20,997 nt of DNA from Intrasporangiaceae bacterium (GCA_012518475.1 JAAYSB010000185.1:1-20997); one strand, 5' to 3'. Counted from the first letter of the stretch, positions 6,302 to 13,833 are shown. Notes: generated by a model from the letters alone, not told the origin. Numbers and translations: made by a program.

Positions 6302-8023
6302 TCAGCGCACGCGGGCACTCTCGTGGGTGAAGTGCTCGACTGCGCGGCGACGGGGAGCGATCGGATCGAGGCGGCGGTATGCCTCCCCCTGCTCCGGACG
6401 AAGATCCGGCTCTCCCTTGTTCGGCCAGAGCGAGAAGGCACGCTCTGCCTGGGCGGTGATCGTCAGCGACGGGTTGACGCCGAGGTTGGCGCTCACGGCG
6501 GACCCGTCGACGACCGAGATGCCGGGGTGGCCCCAGAGCCGGTGATACGGGTCGACGACCCCGTTCTCCGGGGAGTCCGAGATCGGGGCGCCGCCGAGGA
6601 AGTGTGCGGTCATCGGGATGTCGAACACCTCGGGCAGGGATCCGCCGGCGGCGGTGTACTGACCGGTGGCTGCGGCGAGCCGGGCGGTGACGGCCTTCGC
6701 GGCGTCATGACCGATCTTGATGAACGTCGGATTCGGCTCACCGGTGCCCTGCCGGCTCGTGAGCACCCACTTGCCGGCCCGCTTCTTCACCGAGGTGGTC
6801 AGGGAGTTGTCGACGGTCTGCATGACGAGCAGGATGACGACGCGCTCCGACCAGCGACGGGCCATGGGGAAGAGCTTGAGCAGCGGAGTGGGGTCCGAGA
6901 CGGCGTCCTTGAGGAACTGCAACGGTCGGGGTCGACCGGTATCGCCCGGGACGAGGATCGTCGACAGCAGCGACATGGCATTGGAGCCGGGGCCGTAGCG
7001 GACGTTCTCCACGTGCGTCGCCTCGTCCGGGTAGAAGGATGAGGTGATGGCGATGCCCCTGGACATGTCGATGTCGTCGGGGACGCGCTGAGTCGTCGCG
7101 CCGAGCAGCGCCTCGGAGTTCGTCCGGGTCAGCTCCCCGAGTCGCTCACTGATCCGGGGCAGCTCGCCCTCGGCCTTCATCGTGTGGAGCAGGCTCTGAC
7201 TCCCCCACGTCCCGGCAGCGACGACGACGTGACGGCACGTCGTCACGCGGCGGTCCTTGCCGGACATCGGACCGGTCCGCTCGTGCAGGACCCGGTGCAG
7301 GCCGGCCGCACCGGGGACCTCACCGACCCGGACGACAGTGCGCATCGGCTCGATCCGCACGCCCAGTCCCTCGGCGAGCGCGAGGTAGTTCTTCATCAGG
7401 GTGTTCTTCGCCCCGACCCGGCAGCCGACCATGCAGTTGCCGCACTCAGTGCACCCGGCCCGGGCCGGGCCCGCTCCACCGAAATATGGGTCGTTCACCG
7501 TCTTGCCGGGCTCGCCGAAGAAGATCCCGACGGGCGTCTTGCGGAAGGTGTCCTCGACACCCATGTCAGCAGCCGCCTGACGCATGACCTCCTCGATGGG
7601 GCCGTGCAGCTCGTTGACGACGACACCGAGCATGGACTGGGCGACGTCGTAGTGCGGAGCGAGCTCGTCCTGCCAGTCGGTGATGTGTCCCCACTGCTTG
7701 TCCTCGAAGAACGGCCGAGCCGGCACATACAGAGTGTTGGCGTAGTTGAGCGAGCCGCCGCCGACGCCGGCCCCGGCGAGGAGCATGACGTCGGGCAGCT
7801 TGTGGATCCGCTGGATCCCGTAGCAGCCGAGCTGCGGCGCCCACAGATAGTTGCGGGCATCCCAGGACGTCTTGGCGAAGTCCGTGTCCTCGAACCGGCG
7901 ACCGGCCTCGAGGACGAGAACCGCATACCCCTTCTCCGCCAGCCGCAGGGCAGCCACCGATCCCCCGAAACCGGAGCCGATGATGACGACGTCGTAGTCG
8001 GCGCGCTCAGCAGGCTCGGTCAT
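6302..8023 (-). CDS. choD: GMC-family oxidoreductase, ChoD-like (putative cholesterol oxidase)
   Basis: 573 residues, close to the roughly 580 of mycobacterial ChoD. A flavoprotein expected to oxidise an alcohol, possibly a sterol, with FAD. The Rossmann motif GSGFGGSVAA is at residues 16-25, and GAGVGGGSLNYAN near 84 fits FAD binding. The substrate domain has His474 (TAHFLGG) and Asn517 (GVNPSLTITAQAER), placed like the catalytic pair of GMC oxidases. Cys191, 194, 197 and 201 form CxxCxxCxxxC followed by GAKNT, a ferredoxin-like spacing typical of this subgroup but not of Streptomyces extracellular cholesterol oxidase. There is no signal peptide. The ATG overlaps the upstream gabD2 stop (ATGA), so the two are probably co-translated. 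True substrate is unknown; sterol specificity is carried over from the family name only. Confidence 0.88.
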   Translation of the reverse strand: MTEPAERADYDVVIIGSGFGGSVAALRLAEKGYAVLVLEAGRRFEDTDFAKTSWDARNYLWAPQLGCYGIQRIHKLPDVMLLAGAGVGGGSLNYANTLYVPARPFFEDKQWGHITDWQDELAPHYDVAQSMLGVVVNELHGPIEEVMRQAAADMGVEDTFRKTPVGIFFGEPGKTVNDPYFGGAGPARAGCTECGNCMVGCRVGAKNTLMKNYLALAEGLGVRIEPMRTVVRVGEVPGAAGLHRVLHERTGPMSGKDRRVTTCRHVVVAAGTWGSQSLLHTMKAEGELPRISERLGELTRTNSEALLGATTQRVPDDIDMSRGIAITSSFYPDEATHVENVRYGPGSNAMSLLSTILVPGDTGRPRPLQFLKDAVSDPTPLLKLFPMARRWSERVVILLVMQTVDNSLTTSVKKRAGKWVLTSRQGTGEPNPTFIKIGHDAAKAVTARLAAATGQYTAAGGSLPEVFDIPMTAHFLGGAPISDSPENGVVDPYHRLWGHPGISVVDGSAVSANLGVNPSLTITAQAERAFSLWPNKGEPDLRPEQGEAYRRLDPIAPRRRAVEHFTHESARVR

Positions 8024-9606
8024 CGCACACCGAGCTTCTTCATGATGCCCATCGAGGTGGCCAGGACATCGGCGAACATCTCGTCGGAGACCCCGGCCGG
8101 CGGGCCGAAGCCGACGACGTGCTGGGCCGTGACGTTCTGGGACTCGGTGTACTTGAGGATGCCTTCTCGGCCGTGGCGACGACCGACACCGGAGGCCTTC
8201 ATCCCGCCCATCGGTGCGCCCATCGAGGCCCAGGCCGCTGCATACGCCTCATTGATGTTCACCGTGCCGGCACGGATCTGTCCGGCAAGCTCCCGGCCGC
8301 GGCGCACCGAGCCGGTGATGATCGCGGCGTTCAGGCCGTACTCGGTGTCGTTGGCGAGCGCGATCGCCTCCTCGTCGGAGCCGACGCGATAGATGGAGAT
8401 GACCGGGCCGAAGGTCTCCTCGTTGCGGCACTTCATCTCGGAGGTGACGTTGGTGAGGACGGTCGGCTCATAGACATACGGGCCGATGTCCGGGCGGTGC
8501 CGTCCGCCGGCGAGCACCTCGGCGCCGTGGGACCGGGCGTCCTCGACGTGCGAGGTCACCGTCTCGAGCTGCGACCCCCCGAGAAGGGAGCCCATGTCGA
8601 AGCCGAAGGACAGCTCGGTGCCGAGTCGCATGTCCTTGACGGCGGCGACGAAGGCGGGGACGAACTCGTCATGGACATCGGTATGCACGAGGAGCCGCTC
8701 GTGCGAGATGCACAGCTGACCGGCGGAGGCGAAGGCGCCACGGACGGCGATCTCGACAGCCCGGGCGATGTTCGCGTCGGCGGCGACATACATCGAGTTC
8801 TTCCCGCCGAGCTCCATGCTGTACCCGACCAGGCGGGGCGCCACCGACTCCGCGACCCGGCGGCCGGTCGCGGTCGAGCCGGTGTAGCAGACGTAGTCGG
8901 CGCGGTCGACGACCGCCTGACCGATCGTCGAGCCCGAGCCGAGGACGACCTGGAGGACGTCACGCGGCAGGCCGGCCTCATACATGAGCTCGACCGCCGC
9001 GAGCGCGGTGAGCGTGCCGAGCAGGTCCGGGCGCAGGACGACGGCGTTGCCGGCGAGCAGTGCAGGGATCGCGTCGGTGATCGCGAGGGAGAGCGGGTAG
9101 TTCCATGGCGAGACGATGCCGACGACGCCCTTGGGCAGGTAGGACTCGACGGACTGCGACAGCAGCGGGAAGGCCCCCGGCGCCCGTCGCTGGGGCTTGA
9201 GGTAGCGGGCGGCGTTGCGCCCGTAGTGGCGCGAGTTGGTCGCGACGTCGGCGATCTCCTCGAACGCGTGCCGCCGGGTCTTGCCGGACTCGAGCTGGAC
9301 GAAGTCCATGAGCTCGGAGCGGCGGGCGAGGACGATGTCGTGATAGCGCAGCACGATGGCCGCCCGGTCCTTGACGGTGCGCGCGGCCCACGCCGGCTGG
9401 GCGGCCCGTGCCAGGGCGAAGGCCTGCTCCACGTCCTCCACGGTGGAGAGGGTGACGGTGCCGAGCGGTCCGCCGGTCATCGGCGTGCTGAGGCTGTGCT
9501 CCTGTCCGGTCGCGAGCGCGACCTCGCCGAGGCGGCGGACGCGAGCCGGGTCGACGGCATAGGTCGCAGTGGGATCGGTCTCGGGGTCGAGCAGCACGTC
9601 GGTCAT
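8020..9606 (-). CDS. gabD2: Succinic semialdehyde dehydrogenase, GabD2-like
   Basis: 528 residues of the NAD(P)-dependent aldehyde dehydrogenase superfamily, nearest by eye to GabD2, which oxidises succinate semialdehyde to succinate. Visible catalytic residues: Asn169 (PWNYP), Glu265 (MELGGKN) and nucleophile Cys299 (SAGQLCIS). The usual lysine of the KP(D/S/E) cofactor motif is Arg192 here (VVLRPD), so cofactor preference should not be assumed. The C-terminal GMKASGVGRRHGREGI is typical. The ATG at 9606 has a TACTGT hexamer 6 nt upstream. It forms a two-gene unit with the ChoD-like oxidase, suggesting that an alcohol oxidised by one could be passed as an aldehyde to the other; that is inference. 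Annotation as a broader medium-chain aldehyde dehydrogenase remains possible. Confidence 0.9.
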   Translation of the reverse strand: MTDVLLDPETDPTATYAVDPARVRRLGEVALATGQEHSLSTPMTGGPLGTVTLSTVEDVEQAFALARAAQPAWAARTVKDRAAIVLRYHDIVLARRSELMDFVQLESGKTRRHAFEEIADVATNSRHYGRNAARYLKPQRRAPGAFPLLSQSVESYLPKGVVGIVSPWNYPLSLAITDAIPALLAGNAVVLRPDLLGTLTALAAVELMYEAGLPRDVLQVVLGSGSTIGQAVVDRADYVCYTGSTATGRRVAESVAPRLVGYSMELGGKNSMYVAADANIARAVEIAVRGAFASAGQLCISHERLLVHTDVHDEFVPAFVAAVKDMRLGTELSFGFDMGSLLGGSQLETVTSHVEDARSHGAEVLAGGRHRPDIGPYVYEPTVLTNVTSEMKCRNEETFGPVISIYRVGSDEEAIALANDTEYGLNAAIITGSVRRGRELAGQIRAGTVNINEAYAAAWASMGAPMGGMKASGVGRRHGREGILKYTESQNVTAQHVVGFGPPAGVSDEMFADVLATSMGIMKKLGVR

Positions 9607-9612
9607 TACTCC

Positions 9613-9618
9613 ACAGTA
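9613..9618 (-). promoter_or_regulatory. Putative -10 element of a leaderless gabD2-choD transcript
   Basis: TACTGT on the minus strand, then GGAGTA (6 nt), then ATG. The GGAG lies too close to the ATG for a normal Shine-Dalgarno, which favours transcription starting at or next to the start codon. Confidence 0.45.
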
Positions 9619-9703
9619 GGCCCGCTGATGTCGCCTCGGAAGCGAATGTGACAAACGCGGACCTGACACCGCGCCGGCACCCCTGCGCGCGGATGAGACC
9701 GCG

Positions 9704-9739
9704 CCCTCCTGAATCTCGCAATTGCGAGATTCAGGAGGG
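9704..9739. repeat. Perfect 36-bp palindrome without loop
   Basis: Half-site CCCTCCTGAATCTCGCAA (9704-9721) is followed directly by its exact reverse complement (9722-9739), 18 of 18 positions. It lies between the DUF305 gene's 3' end (about 100 nt downstream of its stop) and the gabD2 start (about 98 bp upstream). No T-tract follows on either strand. It could be a terminator, a cruciform, or an operator for a dimeric regulator of gabD2-choD. Confidence 0.9.
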
Positions 9740-9826
9740 GGAATGCTTACTGGAGCACGCAGGTACGCCTGGGTGGAGTGGAGGTCTGCGGCGTCGGTGC
9801 TGCGACGTCGGGGACATCCACCCGGG

Positions 9827-9840
9827 GCAGACCGGTCTGC
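9827..9840. terminator. 14-bp palindrome just after the DUF305 stop
   Basis: GCAGACCGGTCTGC is fully self-complementary and starts one base past the DUF305 stop codon on the minus strand. GGTCTGC recurs at 9783-9789 and could pair with GCAGACC at 9827-9833 as an alternative hairpin. Terminator function is a guess. Confidence 0.35.
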
Positions 9841-9841
9841 G

Positions 9842-10480
9842 TCACTCGCCGAGCATCGCCCGCATGCGGGTGATCTCGGACTCCTGGGTGCGGATGATCT
9901 CCTCCGCCAGCTGCCGGGACGGCTCATGGATGCCGCTCGCCAGCTCGGTCTCGGCCATGACGACGGCCCCTTCGTGGTGCCGGATCATGCCTTCGAGCCA
10001 GAGGCGGTCGAACTCCGGCCCAGAGGAATCGGCGAGGGCAGCCAGCTCCTCGTCCGTGAGCATGCCCTCCATGCCGAGGTGGTCCTCGTGCTCCTCGAGG
10101 TCGATGTCGGCCTCCAGCCCCCATTCCTCGAGCCAGCCCCGCATCTGCTCGATCTCCGGCGCCTGCGCAGCCTCGATCTCCTCCGCCAGGGCGAGCACCT
10201 CCGGCGCGTCAGTGCGCTCGGGGACCAGGGCAGCCATCTCGAGCGCCTGCTCGTGATGCGGGATCATCATCTGGGAGAACATCGAGTCGACGATCGTGAA
10301 CTCCGGCGCCGGCTCGGTGGTCGCCGGCGGCTCGGTGAACGTCTCCGGAGGTGCGGTGAGCCGGATGGGCTCGGGTGGCTCCTGGAAGGCGGCGCAGCCC
10401 GAGAGCGCCAGCGCCGACCCCAGGACGACTCCGGTCACGAGGGCGGGTGCTCGGCGCATACCCGATCGGCGCGAAGGCAT
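9842..10480 (-). CDS. DUF305 family lipoprotein
   Basis: 212 residues. A basic N-terminus, hydrophobic helix and lipobox LSGC (Cys29) mark a lipoprotein exported and anchored on the outer face of the membrane; starting at the internal ATG (10459) would give a shorter but equally good signal. Two repeats of the DUF305 core follow, each built around a His-His-Glu motif: MMIPHHEQA (His75-76) and MIRHHEGA (His168-169), with Met/Glu-rich helices between, a ferritin-like four-helix arrangement. Family members are thought to handle metals such as copper in some bacteria, but that is not shown here. It starts 5 nt after the guaB3 stop and is likely co-transcribed with it, a pairing with no obvious functional logic. 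Confidence 0.92.
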   Translation of the reverse strand: MPSRRSGMRRAPALVTGVVLGSALALSGCAAFQEPPEPIRLTAPPETFTEPPATTEPAPEFTIVDSMFSQMMIPHHEQALEMAALVPERTDAPEVLALAEEIEAAQAPEIEQMRGWLEEWGLEADIDLEEHEDHLGMEGMLTDEELAALADSSGPEFDRLWLEGMIRHHEGAVVMAETELASGIHEPSRQLAEEIIRTQESEITRMRAMLGE

Positions 10481-10485
10481 GCGGC

Positions 10486-11607
10486 TCAGAGCGACTGGTA
10501 GGGCGCGACGACGACCTCGACCCGCTGGAACTCCTTGACGTCGGAGTATCCCGTCGTCGCCATCGCGCGCTTGAGCGCGCCGATGAGGTTCGTCGTGCCG
10601 TTCGCCGCGCGGGAGGGTCCGAAGAGGACTTCCTCGAGCGGGGCGGAGGCGCCGATCTCGATCCGCTCACCACGGGGCAGCTCGGAGTGGTGCGCTTCGG
10701 GACCCCAGTGGAAGCCGCGCCCCGGCGCATCCGTGGCCCGGGCGAGGGCCGCACCGAGCATGACGGCGTCGGCGCCGACCGAGATGGCCTTGACCAGGTG
10801 CCCGCTCGTGCCCACGCCGCCGTCGGCGATGACGTGGACATAGCGGCCGCCGGACTCGTCGAGGTAGTCGCGGCGGGCGGCGGCGACGTCGGCGATCGCC
10901 GAGGCCATGGGGATGTGGATGCCGAGTGTCCGCCGTGTCGTCGAGGCCGCTCCCCCGCCGAAGCCGACGAGGACGCCGGCTGCGCCGGTGCGCATGAGGT
11001 GCAGGGCTGCGGTGTACGAGGCGGCGCCGCCGACGATGACGGGGACGTCGAGCTCATAGATGAAGCGCTTGAGGTTGAGGGGCTCGGCGACACCGGACAC
11101 GTGCTCGGCGGAGACGGTCGTGCCGCGGATGACGAACAGGTCGACCCCGGCGTCGACGACAGCCTTCCAGTGCTGCTGGGTCCGCTGCGGGCTGAGTGCG
11201 CCGGCGACGGTCACGCCGGCGTCGCGGATCTGCTTCAACCGCGCCGCGATGAGCTCGGGCTTGATCGGCTCGGAGTACATCTCCTGCATCCGCCCGGTCG
11301 CGACGACCGGGTCCAGCGACGCGATCTCAGTGAGTAGCGGCGCCGGGTCGTCGTAGCGGGTCCAGAGTCCCTCGAGGTCGAGGACGGGGAGCCCGCCGAG
11401 CTTGCCGAAGGTGATGGCCGTCTCCGGCGACATGACCGAGTCCATCGGGGCCGCGATGACCGGGATGTCGAAGTGATAGGCGTCGATCTGCCACGACACC
11501 GACACCTCCTCGGGGTCGCGCGTGCGCCGCGACGGCACGACCGCGATGTCCTCGAAGGAGTAGGCCCGGCGGCCGCGCTTCCCGCGGCCGATCTCGATCT
11601 CATTCAC
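10486..11607 (-). CDS. guaB3: GuaB3, IMP dehydrogenase-related protein lacking the catalytic cysteine
   Basis: 373 residues. A TIM-barrel protein of the IMPDH/GMP reductase family with no CBS pair, as expected for GuaB3. The N-terminus RGKRGRRAYSFEDIAVVPSR is diagnostic. Aligning by eye with the neighbouring GuaB, the loop that holds the catalytic Cys reads GFGGGAASTTRR, so the Cys position is Ser222. The phosphate-binding ADGGVGTSGHL and the GADAVMLGAALA strand are kept. Start is the GTG at 11607: a TAACCT hexamer lies 6 nt upstream, while the ATG 4 nt downstream is out of frame. The gene follows guaB but is separated from it by a hairpin and a toxin-gene relic, so it probably has its own promoter. 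The function of actinobacterial GuaB3 is unresolved; classical IMPDH chemistry looks unlikely for this copy. Confidence 0.93.
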   Translation of the reverse strand: MNEIEIGRGKRGRRAYSFEDIAVVPSRRTRDPEEVSVSWQIDAYHFDIPVIAAPMDSVMSPETAITFGKLGGLPVLDLEGLWTRYDDPAPLLTEIASLDPVVATGRMQEMYSEPIKPELIAARLKQIRDAGVTVAGALSPQRTQQHWKAVVDAGVDLFVIRGTTVSAEHVSGVAEPLNLKRFIYELDVPVIVGGAASYTAALHLMRTGAAGVLVGFGGGAASTTRRTLGIHIPMASAIADVAAARRDYLDESGGRYVHVIADGGVGTSGHLVKAISVGADAVMLGAALARATDAPGRGFHWGPEAHHSELPRGERIEIGASAPLEEVLFGPSRAANGTTNLIGALKRAMATTGYSDVKEFQRVEVVVAPYQSL

Positions 11608-11613
11608 CCGGAT

Positions 11614-11619
11614 AGGTTA
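11614..11619 (-). promoter_or_regulatory. Putative -10 element of a leaderless guaB3 transcript
   Basis: TAACCT on the minus strand, 6 nt (ATCCGG), then the GTG start. No Shine-Dalgarno is visible. The upstream promoter region overlaps the remains of the VapC gene. Confidence 0.45.
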
Positions 11620-11662
11620 TCTGCTGCGCTCGCGCCCACTCCTCACGGCGACGGAGACCTCG

Positions 11663-11860
11663 GTCATTCCTTCACTCCGGAACACGCGGCCGCGGCCCGG
11701 GCTGCCTATGAACGATACGGACCAGGCTCAGGACATCCGGCTCGGCTGAACTCCGGCGACTGCATGTCGTATGCGGTGGCCGTCCTCGAGGACGAGCCAC
11801 TCCTTCCAGGGCGACGCCTTCACCCACGCCGACGTGCGCGACGCTCGCGCAGAGGGCTGA
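11663..11860 (+). pseudogene. Broken 3' part of a VapC-type PIN toxin gene
   Basis: Residues FTPEHAAAARAAYERYG, then GHPARLNSGDCMSYAVA and EPLL (11671-11805, one frame), continue as FQGDAFTHADVRDARAEG and TGA at 11858-11860 in the next frame. Together these match the C-terminal half of VapC ribonucleases, whose usual wording is RYGKGxGHPAxLNFGDCFxYALA...EPLLFKGDDFTHTD. A second frame break before FTPEH (VIP at 11663-11670 in another frame) suggests a one-base loss there as well. The N-terminal half with the first catalytic Asp and any vapB are absent. The remnant fills most of the 308-bp guaB-guaB3 gap and runs opposite to both genes. A sequencing error would not explain the missing half. Confidence 0.75.
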
Positions 11861-11862
11861 GC

Positions 11863-11906
11863 CTGGGGACGGGCGCCTTGGCGATCACCCCAAGGAGTTT
11901 CCCCAG
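11863..11906. terminator. Nested hairpin between the VapC relic and the guaB 3' end
   Basis: Outer arms CTGGGGA (11863-11869) and TCCCCAG (11900-11906) enclose inner arms CCTTGG (11876-11881) and CCAAGG (11890-11895). It begins 10 nt past the guaB stop on the minus strand and 2 nt past the relic's stop on the plus strand, so it may be bidirectional. It separates guaB from guaB3 transcription. Confidence 0.6.
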
Positions 11907-11915
11907 CCCGGACCG

Positions 11916-13436
11916 TCAGCCGGAGACCGTGTAGTTCGGGGCCTCGACGATGCCCTGGATGTCGTGTGGGTGGGACTCCTTGAGCCCGGCGGCCGTGATC
12001 CGGACGAACCGCCCGCGGGCCTTGAGCTCGGGCACGGTCGGGGCGCCGACATAGAACATCGACTGCTGCAGGCCGCCGACGAGCTGGTGGGTCACCTGGG
12101 TGACCGTGCCGCGGTATGCGACGCGTCCCTCGATCCCCTCCGGCACGATCTTGTCGTCGGAGGAGACGTCGGCTTGGAAGTAGCGGTCCTTGGAGTACGA
12201 CTTCTTTCCCCGTGAGGACATCGCCCCGAGTGAGCCCATTCCCCGATACGACTTGAACTGCTTGCCGTTGATGAAGACGAGCTCGCCCGGCGACTCCTCG
12301 CAGCCGGCCAGGAGCGAGCCGATCATGACGGTGTCGGCGCCGGCGACGAGGGCCTTGGCGATGTCACCGGAGTACTGGAGGCCACCGTCGCCGATGAGCG
12401 GGATCCCGGCCGGGCCGCAGGCCTTGGCGGCATTGGCGATCGCGGTCACCTGCGGGACGCCGACCCCCGCGACGACGCGGGTCGTGCAGATCGAGCCGGG
12501 GCCGACGCCGACCTTGACGGCGTCGACACCGGCGTCGATGAGCGCCTGAGCGCCGGCGCGGGTGGCGATGTTGCCGCCGATGATCTGGACGCGGCTCGTG
12601 GCCGGGTCGCCCTTGAGGCGGGCGATCATGTCGAGGAGCAGCTTGGCGTGGCCATGGGCGGTGTCGACGACGAGCACGTCGACGCCGGCCTCGATGAGCG
12701 TCGTCGCCCGCTCCCAGGCCTCGCCGAAGTATCCGACTGCGGCACCGACGAGGAGCCGGCCCTCGCTGTCCTTGGAGGCGTGCGGGTACTGCTCGGACTT
12801 GACGAAGTCCTTGACGGTGATGAGGCCGGCAAGGCGGCCCTCGTCGTCGACGATCGGCAGCCGCTCCCGCTTGTGCTTGCGCAGGATGAGGGTCGCATCC
12901 TCGCGCGAGATCCCGACGGGAGCCGTGATGAGCGGCATCGGCGTCATGACCTCGGAGACCTTGGTCGTCGCCCACTCCGCGAGGGGGGTGAACCGCAGGT
13001 CGCGGTTCGTGATGATGCCGAGCAGACAGTTCTTGGGGTCGACGACGGGCAGCCCCGAGACGCGGTACTCGCCACAGAGCTGGTCGAGGTCCTCGAGGGT
13101 GGCCTCCGGGCCGATCGTCACCGGGTTGGAGATCATCCCGGTCTGGGTCCGCTTGACGAGGTCCACCTGATAGGCCTGGTCCTCGATGGACAGGTTGCGG
13201 TGGAGCACCCCCATGCCGCCCATCCGGGCCATGGCGATCGCCATCCGGGACTCGGTGACGGTATCCATCGCGGCCGAGACGAGCGGCACGCGAAGGGAGA
13301 TCTCGCGGGTCAGCCGGGAGGTCGTGTCGACCTCACTCGGGATGACGTCGGTCTCGCCCGGCTGGAGCAGGACGTCGTCGTAGGTCAGGCCGAGCTCGGC
13401 GAACAGCACGTCGTCCTCAGGGGCACCGCTACTCAT
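11916..13436 (-). CDS. guaB: IMP dehydrogenase
   Basis: 506 residues, the usual length. Oxidises IMP to XMP with NAD in the cytoplasm, the committed step toward GMP. Layout: TIM barrel start (TYDDVLLQPGETDVIPSEV), a two-CBS Bateman module about residues 95-210, then the second part of the barrel with the catalytic loop GVGPGSICTTR (Cys317), phosphate-binding DGGLQYSGD and GSLLAGCEESPGE, the GMGSLGAM segment, and the mobile flap around YRGTVTQVTHQLVGGLQQ. The ATG at 13436 has no separate Shine-Dalgarno but a TAGACT hexamer 6 nt upstream. It is divergent from the whiB gene, with 109 bp between start codons. A hairpin follows 10 nt past the stop. Confidence 0.98.
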   Translation of the reverse strand: MSSGAPEDDVLFAELGLTYDDVLLQPGETDVIPSEVDTTSRLTREISLRVPLVSAAMDTVTESRMAIAMARMGGMGVLHRNLSIEDQAYQVDLVKRTQTGMISNPVTIGPEATLEDLDQLCGEYRVSGLPVVDPKNCLLGIITNRDLRFTPLAEWATTKVSEVMTPMPLITAPVGISREDATLILRKHKRERLPIVDDEGRLAGLITVKDFVKSEQYPHASKDSEGRLLVGAAVGYFGEAWERATTLIEAGVDVLVVDTAHGHAKLLLDMIARLKGDPATSRVQIIGGNIATRAGAQALIDAGVDAVKVGVGPGSICTTRVVAGVGVPQVTAIANAAKACGPAGIPLIGDGGLQYSGDIAKALVAGADTVMIGSLLAGCEESPGELVFINGKQFKSYRGMGSLGAMSSRGKKSYSKDRYFQADVSSDDKIVPEGIEGRVAYRGTVTQVTHQLVGGLQQSMFYVGAPTVPELKARGRFVRITAAGLKESHPHDIQGIVEAPNYTVSG

Positions 13437-13442
13437 TCCACC

Positions 13443-13448
13443 AGTCTA
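13443..13448 (-). promoter_or_regulatory. Putative -10 element of a leaderless guaB transcript
   Basis: TAGACT on the minus strand, then GGTGGA (6 nt), then ATG. GGTGG touches the ATG too closely to serve as a normal ribosome binding site. Confidence 0.5.
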
Positions 13449-13532
13449 GGGCCGCCCGGAGGATGTCCCGAGCGGCCCTGACGCTTACGGAACGCATACC
13501 CACTACTGACCCCATCCTCACCCGGCCATCCC

Positions 13533-13538
13533 TAGGGT
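13533..13538 (+). promoter_or_regulatory. Putative -10 element of a leaderless whiB transcript
   Basis: TAGGGT, then GACGCTC (7 nt), then the ATG at 13546. The hexamer is identical to the one before the murT-like gene. It overlaps an alternative in-frame GTG at 13537, which argues against that earlier start. Confidence 0.5.
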
Positions 13539-13545
13539 GACGCTC

Positions 13546-13833
13546 ATGACTCTCGTCGCCTTCCCGCCGACCCCGTCGGCGGACCTGTGGAGCTGGCAGC
13601 AGCACGGCACCTGCCGGACCCTGCCCGCGGAGATGTTCTTCCACCCCGAGGGCGAGCGGGGCAAGGCCCGTCGCCAGCGCATCGAGACTGCCAAGGCGGT
13701 ATGCGCCGCGTGCCCTGTCCTGCAGGCCTGCCGGGAGCATGCGCTCACCATCCGCGAGCCGTACGGGATCTGGGGCGGGATGGACGAGGACGAGCGCCAG
13801 CGCCTCGCCGCCCGGCGGCGACTCACCGCCTGA
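13546..13833 (+). CDS. WhiB-family Fe-S transcriptional regulator (WhiB3/WhiD-like)
   Basis: 95 residues. Wbl proteins bind a [4Fe-4S] cluster through four cysteines and act with the principal sigma factor; WhiB3 and WhiD respond to redox stress or nitric oxide and affect lipid metabolism or sporulation. The four cysteines are Cys23, Cys53, Cys56 and Cys62 (CxxCx5C), followed by the GIWGG turn (74-78) and a basic C-terminus RQRLAARRRL. The stretches MFFHPEGERG and REHAL..REPYG match WhiB3/WhiD better than WhiB1 or WhiB2. Start chosen at 13546 because it lies 7 nt after TAGGGT. Its divergence from guaB is in line with whiB3 lying near guaB2 in mycobacteria. The regulated genes are not evident from this sequence. 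Confidence 0.94.
   Translation: MTLVAFPPTPSADLWSWQQHGTCRTLPAEMFFHPEGERGKARRQRIETAKAVCAACPVLQACREHALTIREPYGIWGGMDEDERQRLAARRRLTA

Noticed and set aside
8119..9651. A 510-codon plus-strand open frame opposite gabD2
   Set aside because: It follows the third-position GC pattern of gabD2, shows no domain, and is typical antisense shadow; long plus-strand frames opposite guaB3, the acyl-CoA ligase and the MFS fusion were dismissed for the same reason.
9722..10501. A plus-strand gene starting inside the 36-bp palindrome
   Set aside because: It runs antisense through the well-supported DUF305 lipoprotein and has no domain or start signal of its own.
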